DNA of 64,000 nt from Cryptomeria japonica (Eukaryota; Streptophyta; Pinopsida; Cupressales; Cupressaceae), in contig NC_081415.1 of assembly GCF_030272615.1 (NCBI RefSeq), positions 626,263,740 to 626,327,739 on the forward strand. The letters run 5' to 3'. A program made the position numbers and the translations under genes. Position 1 is the stretch's first letter; each line of letters starts with the position of its first letter. Of the stretch, positions 1 to 11,739 are shown one piece after another. Under the pieces are notes generated by a model, which worked only from the letters and a program-made list of their open reading frames with translations, was not told the origin of the DNA and did no database searches.

Positions 1-1500
1 AGAGGTAGGTAGCATCAGGAGGATGAGATTAAGGTTGACAAACTTCCATTGCTCCTTTGAGAAGTGAACTTCTTGAATTGTCGTCCTTACTCATTGGCAT
101 AAACAATAGATTGAATGGAGGAGCCCCTTAGATCACGTCTAGCCAAACATGCAAGTTTCCTTCGTCATCCAAGCAATATTGCTCCCTCTTAGGAGCGAAA
201 TGTGCTTCCATTGCTCCCTTCTAGGAACGAATATGTCTTCCTTTGTTCCCTCTTAGGAGCGAAATCCTCTTCCATTGCCCTCATCTTGGAGCAATTTGAA
301 CTTCTTGAACATATTTGAGGGTAAGGAGCGAGTTTAAGTACCTTCAAATCATTTTGATCATGGAAAGAAGCAAATGCATCATAATTTTGACTAAGGAATG
401 GAAAGAAGATGGCAAATTTGAGACTACTTCCATTGCTCCCTTCTAGGAGCGAATACGTCTTCCTTTGCTCCCTCTTAGAAGCGAAATGTGCTTCCATTGT
501 TCCCTTCTAGGAGCAAATACATCTTCCTTTGCTCTCTCATGAGCGCGAATTTGCTTCCAAAGCCTTCCTTAATGATAATTTGACACATCTACACACTAGG
601 AGAGAAAAACTACAAGATTTAAGTTGATGAGAAGAGGAGAATTGATGAGACCTAGCTAAGTGGTGAATTCGAAGGTTACTTCCATTGCTCCCTGATTGGA
701 GCGAGTTATACTTCCATTGCTCCTCATTAGGAGCGAATACACCTTCCTTTGCTCTCTCATGGGAGCAAATTTGATTCTAAAGCCTTCCTTGAGGATAATT
801 TGACACATTCACATGCATGGATGGCAAGAATACCCAGACATGAGTTAATGGAACATAGCTAAGTGGCAGAATTAAGACTATTTCTATTGCCCTCACCTTG
901 GAGTGAATTCCTATTCCATTGCTCCCTTCTAGGAGCAAAAAGTACTTCCATTGCTCCCTTGCAGGAGCGAACCTCCTCCATTGGCACTCAAAAGGTCCAA
1001 AATTCTTCGTTTAGTGTGATAGAAGGTATATTGATTCAGTCAATTTTGTTATGTCATCAATATGACTAAAATGTTTTCTTTTCCAGGTCTGATTGGAGAA
1101 TCAAAGCGAGTGAGGAAGCACATTCAAGATTACATCGAGATGTAACACAATACAAGGCAAGCATGACATTCAAGAGAAAAGATTCCACTAGCAAGCACAA
1201 TGATACTAAGAAGGTTACTGGCGAAGAATCATTTCAAGATATTCAAAAGATTTCATAAAAAGAAGTCATACAATCACCTCAAGGCAAGATAGACAAGCAA
1301 GGGTAGAAGGTCAAACTTGATTATCATCACACTAAGTTTTGAGCAAGTGACATATGTTGAGTATCAAGAGAGATCACTCAACATTCCTTCATGATCATCT
1401 ACCAAGTACAAGTGCAAACTAAGATGGCATCCTAGTCACTGCTCCACCAATCAAGGAAGTCCTACATCAGCATGTCTTGATTCAATGAACCTCCTATCAC
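1..1500 (+). mobile_element. Fragment of a giant LTR with interspersed hairpin repeats
   Basis: Positions about 1415-1492 (GGCATCCTAGTCACTGCTCC, then CAGCATGTC and GATTCAATG) match the minus strand of the solo LTR at about 50760-50850 and, more loosely, 25460-25530 of the other solo LTR. All share the order GGCATCCT/GGCACCTC, then AGCATGTC or CAACATGTCC, then TTCAATG. The 5' end lies outside the window and similarity stops near 1495, so the promoter-proximal end is missing. The upstream part carries the motif array described separately. No convincing ORF. Confidence 0.55.
180..975. repeat. Interspersed GCTCC...GGAGC short inverted repeats
   Basis: About ten copies of CCATTGCTCC, a 5-8 base loop, then GGAGCGAA, for example near 195, 250, 430, 470, 500, 690, 718, 915 and 945. 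Loop sequences vary (CTTCTA, CTGATT, TCATTA) while the GCTCC/GGAGC arms are mostly kept. The units are separated by unrelated AT-rich sequence rather than being head-to-tail. Confidence 0.7.
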
Positions 1501-2172
1501 ATAAGGGAGGTGACCACAAGGAAGGGGCAATTGACGAATGAGGATATAACTCTCAAGTTACCAACTTGGATGCATCTATTGCAAAGCTTGCTAGAGTTGA
1601 TGTTGATGATGATGATGAGGCTCTTAACAAATGATATACCCAATGGGAGAGGCACTCCATTAGATTGTGGTGCAAATGATGATGAATTCAATGTAGATGC
1701 TTTTGATGAAGATTGATGACCAAGATACAAAAGTTTTATTGTATCATTTTCAGATTTTGTAATTGTAATGATTTTCATTTGAGTCCTGATTCTAGAATTC
1801 TAGACATATATGATATGACATAATATTGAAATTTTAAACTATCAATTAACAATTAATATTATTTTTCTCACTGTCATTATAGTAATACCAAAGATTCAGT
1901 TGCCATTATTAGTATATAATATATCAAATATATTTTCAATATGGTATGCTTTTTAAAAAAATTGCACCTACATATGCATATGTAGATTAGGCATACCAAA
2001 ACCCCGTTCCTATACACATACCCGACCCTATACCAAAACCAATAACTTAAGAGTTATATTGAAGATAACTATTTTAAATTGTGTGGTGAATATTAGGCAT
2101 GTAAGAGATTTTATCATTTCTCTTATTCCATGTCCTGTTTTCTTGTCTAACATAAAACAAGTTCCAATTCCA
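1501..2172. other. Unassigned stretch between LTR fragment and copia element
   Basis: Contains a short acidic ORF on the plus strand (ending NVDAFDED at 1716) resembling decayed transposase tails, too short to assign. The rest is AT-rich with no recognisable gene. Confidence 0.4.
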
Positions 2173-2177
2173 CATAT

Positions 2178-2366
2178 TATTAGAATAGTATCTTTAGTTA
2201 TTTACTTAATGGTCACTATTGTATGATATTGTAAATATTAGTAATTTCTAAATTTACTTTTGTTATCGTTTGTTTCTTAATAGAAACATCAATCCTTGTA
2301 AACTATAAATGATCATTTGATCATTCATTTAATTTATTCAATTATTTACCAATTACCTATGTAATA
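2178..2366 (+). repeat. 5' LTR of copia B
   Basis: 189 bp, matching 8189-8378 along its whole length with scattered differences (for example ATCATTTG versus ATCGTTTG), indicating an old insertion. Begins TATTAGAATA and ends TGTAATA immediately before the primer-binding site. Confidence 0.88.
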
Positions 2367-2381
2367 TGGTATCAGAGCACG
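2367..2381 (+). promoter_or_regulatory. Primer-binding site (initiator tRNA-Met)
   Basis: TGGTATCAGAGCACG directly abuts the 5' LTR; the first 12 bases are the classic plant copia primer-binding site. Confidence 0.88.
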
Positions 2382-3322
2382 AATCTAAAATTTTTTGAAA
2401 AACTTATAATTCTAAAATTTTCTCTAGAGAATTTTTTTAGTGTAATTTTTCAAGAGTTTTTTCCAGTCTTGCATTCATTAAATTGTGGGTCTATCTTGGG
2501 GAAATTTTTTCCCACCCACGTTCGTTCTCTATTCGTAATCGTGCTTAGCCCTTTCTAGCCCACACAAAGTTGTTCCACGCGATTCTTTTAACGACTTCGT
2601 TTGTATTTGTATCTTTGATTTTTGGTGGCATTTTGTGTTTTTGTGGCTCCTGACGACGGCAACAAGATTTATTTCTTTGTTTTTCACAACCTCTACAAAG
2701 CTTGTGTGATCGTTTTCCTGCGCACGTACTCTCTGCTTTCCGCCTGCACAACCTGTGACGGAAGTCTTTTGCATTTTTTTGGTGAAAAAAAATTTATTGC
2801 ACAATTTTTCTTTTGTGCGACAAGAAAAAAATTTTGGCAAGAATCCTCTGTGTGCTACTCGATTTTTTTCATGCCTATATTTTTTCCGACTCGGCTTCTA
2901 GGTTTTTCTACGACCTTCTGCAAACATTTGTTTTTTGCGACCTAGGGATTTTTCTAGCGGCAACTTCTAATTTTTGCCATTTTTTTGTTCGACCTGCAAC
3001 CTGTTTGTCCCAGCTAGGGTTTTTTACGAACCCTCAATATCTTTTTTGCGGCTAGGGTTTTTCGAAAAACCACTCTCAAAAAGAAATATTTTGGGGGTTT
3101 TTCAAAAACTCTTCTAGGTCTGTATCAGAATTTTTTGGGTCATCAAAAATCTGAACATTGGGATCTATGCCCAAAAATACTTTATTCTACCTAAAAATCA
3201 ATGCAAGTGTTTTGCCTCAGTTTTATTCATTATGCATCACGTTTACACGATTTCATGCGTTGACTATCTCCTGCCTCTATTTGTGCCATCATTCGATCAA
3301 CCAGCTTTGACCTCAGTTTTCA

Positions 3323-4110
3323 ATGATGGCATCTCTGACGAATATTCTACTTGAGGAAAGTCAAAAATTCAACAGCAGAAATGAAAATACATGGAAGCAA
3401 CCAATGCTCACAATTTTCGAGTATCGTGTCATCGATCAGTTGGTGCTTGGAAAGGTCCCCCATCCCACTTCAGCCTATCCTAATCAGACAAAGTTTGATG
3501 AACAAAATTGCAAAGTTGTCATGCTCATCAAGCTCTCAGTGACCGATGATCAACTTCCTCAAATACGTTCTGGCAAAACAACTGTCAAGATACAGGATCA
3601 TCTCAAGACGCTGCATGAGACATCTGATAAGAGCATAGCCTTCTTTCTGAAAATAATGCTCCTCTATAGTCATGGATGCACGCAAATCCCTTTAGAAGCA
3701 TCTCAATCGGATCAAGGACATCTATGACCAGTTAGAAGCCATCAGTCGGAATATGGAGGAGGAAGTGCTCGTCATAACCTTGAAGAGTTTGTCAAAGTCC
3801 TACGAGCATTTTGTCGAAACGCTTAACATCACCTCAACCGATGTTGATCTGAAATTCGCTGATCTCTGGAATAAACTTCTGTAGCAGGATCGGTGGAAGC
3901 AACAATTCGACAGTAGTACCCGCTCATCCTCTACAGAACAAGCTTTCGCAACCAAATCCTTTCATAAGGATAAAGGCAAGTCGCAGTCTTCTCAGCAGAA
4001 GAACTCTGCTCCGTCATCAGAAGGCTCTGCTCCGTCATCAAAAGGCCCAAAGAAGTAAAGTATTCAATGCAATTACTGCCATAAATTTGGTCATATGAAA
4101 CTTGAGTGAC
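3323..4110 (+). pseudogene. copia B gag (decayed)
   Basis: Starts MMASLTNILLEESQKFN, the same start as the gag remnants of elements C and D. A frameshift near 3680 moves the frame, after which YDQLEAISRNMEEEVLVITL is readable. The zinc knuckle CNYCHKFGHMKLE has its last Cys codon changed to TGA (about 4107), and other stops occur near 3880 and 4055. It would have been the nucleocapsid precursor packaging element RNA. Confidence 0.8.
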
Positions 4111-4239
4111 GTAAACGCTTGGTTGCACAGGCCAAGCAAAGCGGTTCACAACCTAAAGCAAATGTAGCTGAGCACACTGAGTATAGCAAGTCTGCCTTTT
4201 ACACCTTCATGGCTAAAAAACCTACACACAATGTAAAAT

Positions 4240-6240
4240 CCTCTGTATGGTATATCGATTCAAGTGCCACATGCCACTTCACTCATTGCCGAGATTGGTT
4301 CACCATTGTCGAAAAGGACAATGTGCAGATTCGATCTGGAGGGAGGAAATTGATTTTCCTCAACGTGTACTATGTTCCTGTTACAAGTGCGGTTGTCGTT
4401 GCACCAAAAGATCAACCTGTTAATGCCCGATACTACCACTAGACTTATAGAATCCACAGGAGGCGGTTAAGCCATGTTACAAACCCAAGCGTTGCCCTAC
4501 ACAGTACAAGGAGACCAAGGGCGCACACCTTGCAACAATCCCCCCCAACGCAAGCGAGGGATTTGAACTTGTGACCAAGCTCTGATACCACTTGTTACAA
4601 GTGCAGTTGTCATTGCACCAAAAGATCGACCTATTAATGCCCGATACAACCACTAGACTTATAGAATCCACAGGAGGTGGTTAAGCCATCTCACAAACCG
4701 AAGCGCTGTGCTGCACAACACAAGGAGACCAAGGGCGCACACCTTGCAACAGTTCCAGGAATGGAACTCAACCTTCTCTCAATCAATCAAATTCTGAGAC
4801 ATTCTCCTCACCTCTACGTGACCTTTAGTTCACATCAATGCAGTATCATTGCTCGGGAGACTCAGTCTACTGTTGCCGTGAGTCTTGAGGATCATAGTCT
4901 ATTCAAACTAGTTGATTCTGGAGATTCTCAAGAGCTTGCCATGGCAGCCAAGCTCTCCTTTGTTAGTACACTCTAGCATTAGCATTATGGACACTTAAAT
5001 GAGCACTATCTTTCTCAAGCTTGTTCAGGAAGATCTTGTCATCGGATTGCCAGAGATCCAGACTCAGAACCTCGGAGCTTGCGGAGCATGTCAAGCTCGG
5101 AAGCAGCATCGGACTCCGTTTTCGGATGGCAATTCTTGGAGAGCTTCTAAGGTACAACAAATAGTCCATGGTGATATTTGCGGGCCTATGGCTACTCATT
5201 CTGTTACTGGGTCCAGGTGTTCCTTAACTTTTGTTGATGATTTCAATCATAAAATGTGGATGCATTTCCTTCATCAAAAATCAGAGGTGTTTGTTGTGTT
5301 TCAAAAGTTCAAAGCATTAGTAGAAAAAGAGCATGGTCAACCTATTGTTACTCTTCGATCTGATAATGGGTGAGAAATTTGTTCTTATGCCTTCTCCCAT
5401 TTTTGTGAACAATATGGCATAAAGCACCAACTCACTACACCTTAAAAACCTCAACAAAACAGTGTCGTTGAGCAAAGAAACCACACAGTTACCGAAATGG
5501 CCCGATCTATGCTTGAACACAAGAGTGTTACAAAGAAGTTTTGGGTTGAAGTAGTTAAAATTGCAGTCTATCTTTTGAATCGATCTCCTCCAGTGGTTGT
5601 AAAGAAAAAGACTCCAAAAGAGACCTGGTCAGGCCACAAGCCTAGAATCAGTCACCTTAAGGTTTTTGGCTCCACTGTTTTTGTTTGGATCCCTGATGAG
5701 AAACACACCAAGTTGGATGCCAAGAGCCAGAAACTCATGCTCACCGGCTACAGTGATACTCACAAAGCCTACCGACTAGTTGACATCGAGACAAATCGTC
5801 TCACCTTCAATCGTTATGTGGTTTTTTATGAGGAACGAGGGTCATTTCAGTTCTCTCCTCCAGTTGTGGATTCAAAGGATCAGCCATTGAAGGCTTTAGA
5901 CTTAGGTATTCGTCTTCCATTAGGTCCACCTGATGGGAGGGCTACAGTTGTTCCAATTCCTGCACCTACACCAATTCCTTCTCCTGCACAGGATCAACTA
6001 CACATGCAACTGCAACACCTAACTTTCCTTAGGATTCCTCTGATCTTCAGTTTGATGAACCTGATCTTGTTGCACCTCCTGCATCTGATGTTGGCAATTC
6101 TACTCTCCGGCCTAAATGGTGGGCTAAGACAATTGCTAATTTTCATGATGATGAGCTCATTCAAGGGACAACTGCTCCGAAGAAGAGAAAACAGCCTGAT
6201 TATGTCAATTTTGCTCTCATGGCCAACATTCACAGCGTGT
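4240..6240 (+). pseudogene. copia B protease-integrase (decayed)
   Basis: Protease motif WYIDSSATCHF (DSSA where active copia has DSGA) near 4250; GAG-pre-integrase LLSINQI near 4770; integrase core from VHGDICGPM (about 5165) through LRSDNG to QQNSVVEQRNHT (about 5460), then PRISHLKVFGSTVFVWIPDE. Stops interrupt it after RSDNG and at KPQQN. Reading frame is lost after about 6030. The SINE pair splits VYYVP from GMELNLLS. Confidence 0.82.
4379..4751 (-). mobile_element. Tandem pair of tRNA-derived SINE-like units inside copia B
   Basis: Two direct copies (4380-4537 and 4594-4752) of one sequence, the first followed by a tRNA-like head on the minus strand: TGGTATCAGAGC (A-box-like) and GTTCAAATCCC (B-box-like) at about 4555-4595. 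The insert lies between codons for VYYVP and GMELNLLS and is flanked by GTTCC at 4374-4378 and 4752-4756, so it is a later insertion. Family assignment to a plant tRNA SINE is inference from the A/B boxes. Confidence 0.65.
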
Positions 6241-6254
6241 ATGAGCCTCAAACA

Positions 6255-7670
6255 CAATTTGTAGAGCTGCCAGAAATTTACGGAGCTGCCAGAAATGAGT
6301 CGATATCAACACAATTCCTTTTGGAATCGATTTTTTTTTAAATATTGTATGTTGAAGTTTTATTTTTGTGTCTTCGTGGCATTTGGGTATGTGGTGGCAA
6401 AGCACTATGTTGGATAGATATATATAATCGAACCAAGTCTGTCATTTTTTTTTTAGTCATGCTTTCTAGGCCTCATTAAAATTACAAATAATCGATTCCA
6501 TATAAATCGCTTTAAATGAAGCCGTTTTTTTATATTCCTATAAACGTGTTTTGTGTGGCAGCTCTCTCAGTTACATGGGCTATCAATTTCTTTTTGGTGC
6601 GCTAATTACTTTTCAGAAGTTGTGCAGAATTTGTATAGCTGCTCAAAAATTTTCTCTGGTCGTGTTTTGAAATAATTATTGCAGATTTTCATAAAATTGG
6701 AAGTCGTATTTTAGAGAAAGGTCGTTTTTTGCTAACCATGACTTTCTTGGCTTATATATCATGCTCATAAATTTCTCTTTATTGTATTTACTGCCTCTGT
6801 GTAGGTCATGGGCTGCTAAAATCAGTGTCCCCTGGTAGATACTTTTTAAATTTTGAAAATTCAAATATGCATTTTGGTTGCTGGAATCTTGTATTGCCGA
6901 TGTCGTTTTTGGGAGGAATCTCTTCTATTGTGGGGGTGTGGTTTTGTTCAGAGAGACCACGATAACTAAAACATTATTTTTTGTGCCATTTTTTGTGAGC
7001 TTGGTCGTTTTTTGAATTGGCGGGCGCAAATATTTCTTGGGAGTTGCAGTTAATGATTTTTGGTTCTTCTTTAACATTCCAAGTTTTGATGGAAAATTTT
7101 GAAAAGTGATGATTAGATGAAAGTTTTTGGAAGTTAATTAAAAATGAAATACACTTGCTGAGCAACAGAGATTAGGTGTATATTTTATTAGTGAAAGAGT
7201 CTACAGAGATACACAAAAATATCTTTTGAAATCTAAAAGCAATACATTCAGCTGTGTCTGTATCTTTATATTGTTATGTGGTTTTGAGTTATAAGTGTCA
7301 TGTTAACAAGGATAGAATTTCTGTTGAGATTGGAGTCTCATTAATTTTGAGTTGGTGCTCTCTTCTTTATAAGGCTGGAGGTTTTTGTTTATCACAGTTG
7401 GTGTTGTGTGAGAGTTGGTGCTCTCTTTTATCAGTTGTTTGTATTCAAGGTTGTAGCCCTTGTGGGTTGGTGCCCATTCTTCTAGAATTAATAAGAGCTC
7501 ATTTGTGCTGTGGTTTTTTACCCGACAGTAATTTCCACAATAAAAAAAATTTGTGCTTTGCCTGCTTTCATATATTTATTTTCAAATGGCATCATGTTTT
7601 GTTAGAAATTTTTAATATCTCCAATACTGATTCACCCCCCCTCTTAGTATTGGTTGTGTGACTTTCAGGC
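6255..7670. other. Foreign sequence replacing copia B reverse transcriptase
   Basis: Between the post-integrase linker (ends ...MANIHSVYEPQTQF) and the RT C-terminus (starts near LLDKFQM), the expected RT core is absent. In its place are 1.4 kb of T-rich sequence ending TTCACCCCCCCTCTTAG, a phrase typical of LTR 3' regions, so this may be a solo LTR or partial element that came with a deletion. Ends not resolved; no convincing ORF. Confidence 0.45.
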
Positions 7671-7675
7671 TCTGC

Positions 7676-8188
7676 TAGACAAGTTCCAAATGTAGCACTA
7701 CAAACCTGCATCTACACCTATGGAGAAAGGCCTGAAGTTGTCAGCCAAATCTGGTTCTCCAGTCGAGAATGAATCCGATTTCAAGCAACTAGTGGGCAGT
7801 TTAATATATCTCACCACCACTAGACCTGATCTGAGCTATGCAGTGAGTAACATTTCTTGCTTCACGACAGCTCCTACATCAAATTATTGGGCTGCACCGA
7901 GGCGGATCCTGTGCTATGTATAAGGCACTTCAAACTTTGGTATCCTTTATGGATGGACCAAAGATCCCAGACTCATCGATTTCACAATGAAGGGGTGCTC
8001 AAACTCGCCAAAAATCTAGTCTTCCATGAGCGAACCAAGCATGTTGAGCTTCATTGTCACTTCATCCGCAATATGTTCCTACTAAGGACCAGACTGTAGA
8101 TATTCTCACCAAGTTCCTACATCCGGATAAGTTTGTTAAGTTCAAGGGGCTCCTTGGTGTAGTAGACAAATTGACCATTAAGGGAGGG
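7676..8188 (+). pseudogene. copia B RT C-terminus and RNase H remnant
   Basis: Reads PASTPMEKGLKLSAKSGSPV and then QLVGSLIYLTTTRPDLSYAV, the conserved copia RT/RNase H linker, followed by frameshifted RNase H remnants up to the polypurine tract. Confidence 0.8.
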
Positions 8189-8378
8189 TATTATAATAAT
8201 ATCTTTTGTTATTATATTTAATGGTCAATATTGTATGATATTGTAAATATTAGTAGTTTCTAATTTTACTTCTGTTATTGTTTGTTTCTTAGAAGAAACA
8301 TCGATCCTTGTAAACTATAAATGATCGTTTGATCATTCATTTAATCCATTCAATTATTTACCAATTACCTGTGTAATA
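8189..8378 (+). repeat. 3' LTR of copia B
   Basis: 190 bp, preceded by TTAAGGGAGGG (polypurine tract). Ends TGTAATA, then target duplication CATAT. Confidence 0.88.
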
Positions 8379-8383
8379 CATAT

Positions 8384-9496
8384 TGCATAAAGTTCTTTAT
8401 TGTTTGGAATCTGAGCAAGGATTCTGCCTCACACTATCATTTTTCGGTCCAATTGTGCATCCAATTCCTCATAAGAATTGACAAGATACACTAACAAACC
8501 TTTGGTAGCAAACACACAAGCAATTGTGATGGCTATTTCTAAATAACTTTCTACAACAAGCACAAAAACGTTATGATGCTTTGTCATACATAGTTCACTC
8601 ATGAAACCATGTTGATAGATTTCCAAGGCCTTTTCAATACTGCCAAAGGTGTGTAGACCTTGAGCTTTCGTATTCATTGGCTTAATAAAGCAATAAGGAG
8701 TTTGAGACTTGATACGGTCTTCAATGTTTGCATACATGTGAGCACAATGTAGGCATATGTGAAGTTATGGTGAGTTTATGAATTGGCAATTGCTAACATA
8801 AATTGTTGTCGTTTTGTCTTTCCCCTCCTATTTATTCACCAATTGGAATTGCTACAAATATACACGTTCTATAGCTTGCTCTATGCGCAAAAATTGAAAT
8901 TTGCTTATGATCTGAATGAATGTATGGGGATTGTTGCTTAACGGCTTGAAAAATGGTATCCAATTATTTCCCATAGGTAGAGTAGCACTAAAAAATGTCA
9001 TTTCTTGGTGTAGAAGATGTCGATGCTTTGGCATTTGTCACAAATGATTTTGTGTTATGTTGTGCCTGCATACAGAATTTTTTCTTAAGTTCAAAGAACT
9101 TTAAAATTGAATCATGCATTAGCTTGCTCATATACAACGCAAGCTTTCATTTGAACTTGGCCTTGGCTTCAGTTTTCGATGCATTGTCCAAAATCAAGCT
9201 ATTTATTTGAAAATAGATGTATGGTGATTACACAAGAACGCAGAGCAGTCATGAAATTCAATGGTGCACTCCTTTACGACTAGCTACTTGCACTAGCACA
9301 AGTATGAAACCTTAATGTACTCATCTTACAAAGTGCCAACAAAGGAATTTCAAGTCCAAAAAGGATGTTGGTCCCTTCTATGTTGCAAACTAAATGACTA
9401 AACGTTTGCCACCATTGGCACACTAAAATGGACATCTTCAATCCCACAAAAGAAATCTTCTCTGTCACTAAAATTGTTCATAGAAAAATGTCTACA
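8384..9496. other. No recognisable gene
   Basis: Contains a 102-codon minus-strand ORF (8737-8429) with no domain I recognise and no supporting signals; the rest is unassigned AT-rich sequence. Confidence 0.4.
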
Positions 9497-9501
9497 ATTG
9501 C

Positions 9502-10255
9502 TGTAATATCCCCTATAAAATCTTGCCCAAATTTTTACCTATCCCTTCACGATAATTTGTCAAACAGTGTTTTCAAACCTGAGCTTAAATAGTATTCTTG
9601 ATTGCAGGCAAGTAGATTTCTGGAAATCGATTATATATTGCTAAGAACTTCATAAATCAATCAGACACAAGCTGCAGAAAAAATTAGATAAACACAACTA
9701 ACTAGCAGTGATCCATCAGCAACCGATGTCAAGAAATATTTAACCCACAACCCTGCCGCTGAGATAAATCTTCCATGCCACAAATGACAGTAACATACTT
9801 GCAGAAAACAATACTTGTTTGCTGTAACAGAAAATTCTTCTAAATAAGATTGTAATCCTTTCAACCTCCAGAAATTTGTCTTTTAAAAAAACTTAACAAA
9901 TTTGATCAAAGAAACATTAAAGTGCATATGTGAAATCTAGGTGATTCCGCAAAATACCAGCTAGGGTGGATAGTTTCACCACCAAAACTGACCTTCTCGA
10001 AAGGGTTTGCGCCCAACAAGTTCCAATCTCCAGAACCACGAAGGTTTCAATCCAAGAGAAAGAATGAACTCAACATATCTCCATTTAGCCTCTCACTTCT
10101 CTTTCATAATATTATGGGAAACCCTTCAAATTCACCCTTTCGGCTTCTCTTTCTCTTCATATTTCCCTTTCTTCTAAGTTACCCGGTTTGGGCCCGAGAG
10201 CCTCGATGTGGGTGAGGGTAAGCGGTTCAGTCCGCCGAGTGTTTTTGCCTTTATA
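9502..10255 (+). mobile_element. Probable small solo LTR (TGTAATATCCC type)
   Basis: Begins TGTAATATCCCC, the same start style as 60412 (TGTAATGTCCCC) and 62838. Ends CTTTATA, one base from the expected inverted end TTACA. ATTGC flanks both sides (9497-9501 and 10256-10260); a sixth base, A, is also shared. The 754-bp body has no ORF. Confidence 0.45.
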
Positions 10256-10260
10256 ATTGC

Positions 10261-11141
10261 TGTTAAAGTTTTTGTTTACAAATTCGGTTAATGTTTTTTA
10301 TAAATTCAGTGATTATCATATATAGTATTATTATATAATATAATATAATAGATATTATATTATATATTAATATCATATATATAATATTATTACTTTATAA
10401 TATAATATATGTTATATTATTTAATATTATAATAAATAAATCATATATATTATATTTAAATATTATTGTATATTAATATATATAACATTATTATATAATA
10501 TAATATAATATATATCATAGAAGCAAACATCTGCAAAAAAATCATGATTAATCAGCAATCATAGAGCTTCCCGATTAATTTCCCAAAAAATCGGCAAAAA
10601 TCAGCCAACACGATTTTCAACAATTTTGCATGATTAAAACATCAAAAAATCGAAGGTTTAATTGGAATTAAATCGTGAATGAAAAAAACACACGAAAACC
10701 CTATTTAAGAAAAAAAAATTGCCGACAAATAGCTGAGCTAAGACTGCAAGCTGAGAAGGAACAAATGGACAAACCCGCATCGAAGGTTGAGCTGAGAAGG
10801 AACGCACAGGGACGCACCCGCGTTGACGGCTGAATATGGATGCACCCACATTGATGCCTGAATACGGACACACCCATTGCATTGGTGTGTGGAGCCAAGT
10901 ATTTACTCGAAAGCTTGAGAAAAATTTTCTTTTATTAAAATTTTTGTGTTTAAAAAATTTATTTTTGATTTTACAAACAAAAGTTTTATGAAAACAAATT
11001 TATTAAACTTTCTTTTATCAAATTTGGTGGATCAAGATGCATTCAAAATGAATACATAATTTTATTTATGTTTATCGAAAATTCATTTTTTTTAAATAAA
11101 TACTGTATACTGCATAATTTATTCAATATTTATTATTATTA
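10261..11141. other. AT-rich spacer with TA-microsatellite-like block
   Basis: Positions 10313-10519 are almost pure A and T (ATATTATATAATA words). The rest carries two short minus-strand ORFs without recognisable domains. Nothing gene-like. Confidence 0.5.
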
Positions 11142-11354
11142 ATTATTTACAAACTTTTTTTTTAATTAGATATCAAATAGCCATTACATGTCATCAGGAA
11201 TGTCTGAGTTTCACGAGTACATCAAGGCATCGTAGAAGGATGCATAGACAAAAAATATAGAGTTTCACGAGCAACTCCACTTATGGGAAGATGTTTACAC
11301 TAATTACATCATAATTATATGAGCAAAAGGACAAAAAAATAGAGTTCTAAAGGA

Positions 11355-11720
11355 CTATGAAAAGGAGATTTCAGAATCTGGGTCAAGGTTGTCTCCAACT
11401 GGTGGGATCCAGGCAACCCAGCCCATGTTTCCATCCTGCCATACTTCCCTGCATCCATCAAGTATATCCTGCTTGTGGGGATGTGAGTTGTGCTCATGAA
11501 GCAAGTCAGCTTCCTCCCGGGAAATCTCCATGTGTAGGTGTCTACGATCCATCTGTCTCATGAAGGCCATGAGTGCTTGCTCAAATGTTGCCTTTCCTGG
11601 TTCATCTCTCTCCCATGTGAAGTCGTGGGATAGCTCCCTAATGTAAACGGTGGCAGCACCCTCCTTTATCCATCTATCAAACTTTTCTGAGTCTAACTTT
11701 ATAACCATAGTGACCTGCAT
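11355..11720 (-). CDS. Unidentified 121-codon ORF at the 3' end of the LINE
   Basis: Uninterrupted ORF in a different frame from the end of ORF2, inside the LINE boundaries defined by poly(A) and target duplication. Sequence features: EKFDRWIKEGAATVYIREL, ATFEQALMAFMRQMDRRHL, HNSHPHKQDILDGCREVW, GNMGWVAWIPP. Composition looks like real protein, and it is the longest unbroken frame near the 3' end of an otherwise broken element. It may be a C-terminal extension of ORF2 after a frameshift or a separate downstream ORF. I recognise no domain; it is not RNase H. A CAG/GT at 11715 resembles a splice acceptor, but the LINE context makes a host exon unlikely. Confidence 0.55.
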   Translation of the reverse strand: MQVTMVIKLDSEKFDRWIKEGAATVYIRELSHDFTWERDEPGKATFEQALMAFMRQMDRRHLHMEISREEADLLHEHNSHPHKQDILDGCREVWQDGNMGWVAWIPPVGDNLDPDSEISFS

Positions 11721-11739
11721 TGAAACAATATAAAAAATG

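Larger units (their letters stand above)
2178..8378 (+). mobile_element. Ty1/copia retrotransposon B, full-length but decayed
   Basis: LTRs at 2178-2366 and 8189-8378 flank a primer-binding site (TGGTATCAGAGC, complementary to initiator tRNA-Met) at 2367 and a polypurine tract AAGGGAGGG just before 8189. The 5-bp target duplication CATAT is at 2173-2177 and 8379-8383. Domain order gag, zinc knuckle, protease, integrase, RT/RNase H remnant is copia type. The termini are TATTA...TAATA rather than TG...CA. The element carries many stops, an inserted SINE pair (4379-4751) and loss of most of the RT with foreign sequence at about 6260-7670. Confidence 0.9.

Noticed and set aside
189-497. 102-codon minus-strand ORF with repeated KREQRKTYS
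   Set aside because: It is a reading of the interspersed hairpin repeats; no start context or family support.
7254-7661. 135-codon plus-strand ORF in the copia B insert
   Set aside because: Cys/Leu-rich translation of T-rich LTR-like sequence; no homology recognised.
8429-8737. Possible PPR-like ORF (IEKALEIYQHGF)
   Set aside because: Single weak phrase, no 35-residue repeat pattern, no further repeats.
11355-11720. Terminal exon of a host gene, with acceptor TTTCAATGCAG before GTCACT
   Set aside because: The stretch lies inside the LINE as bounded by the poly(A) tail and the 15-bp target duplication, so it belongs to the LINE.
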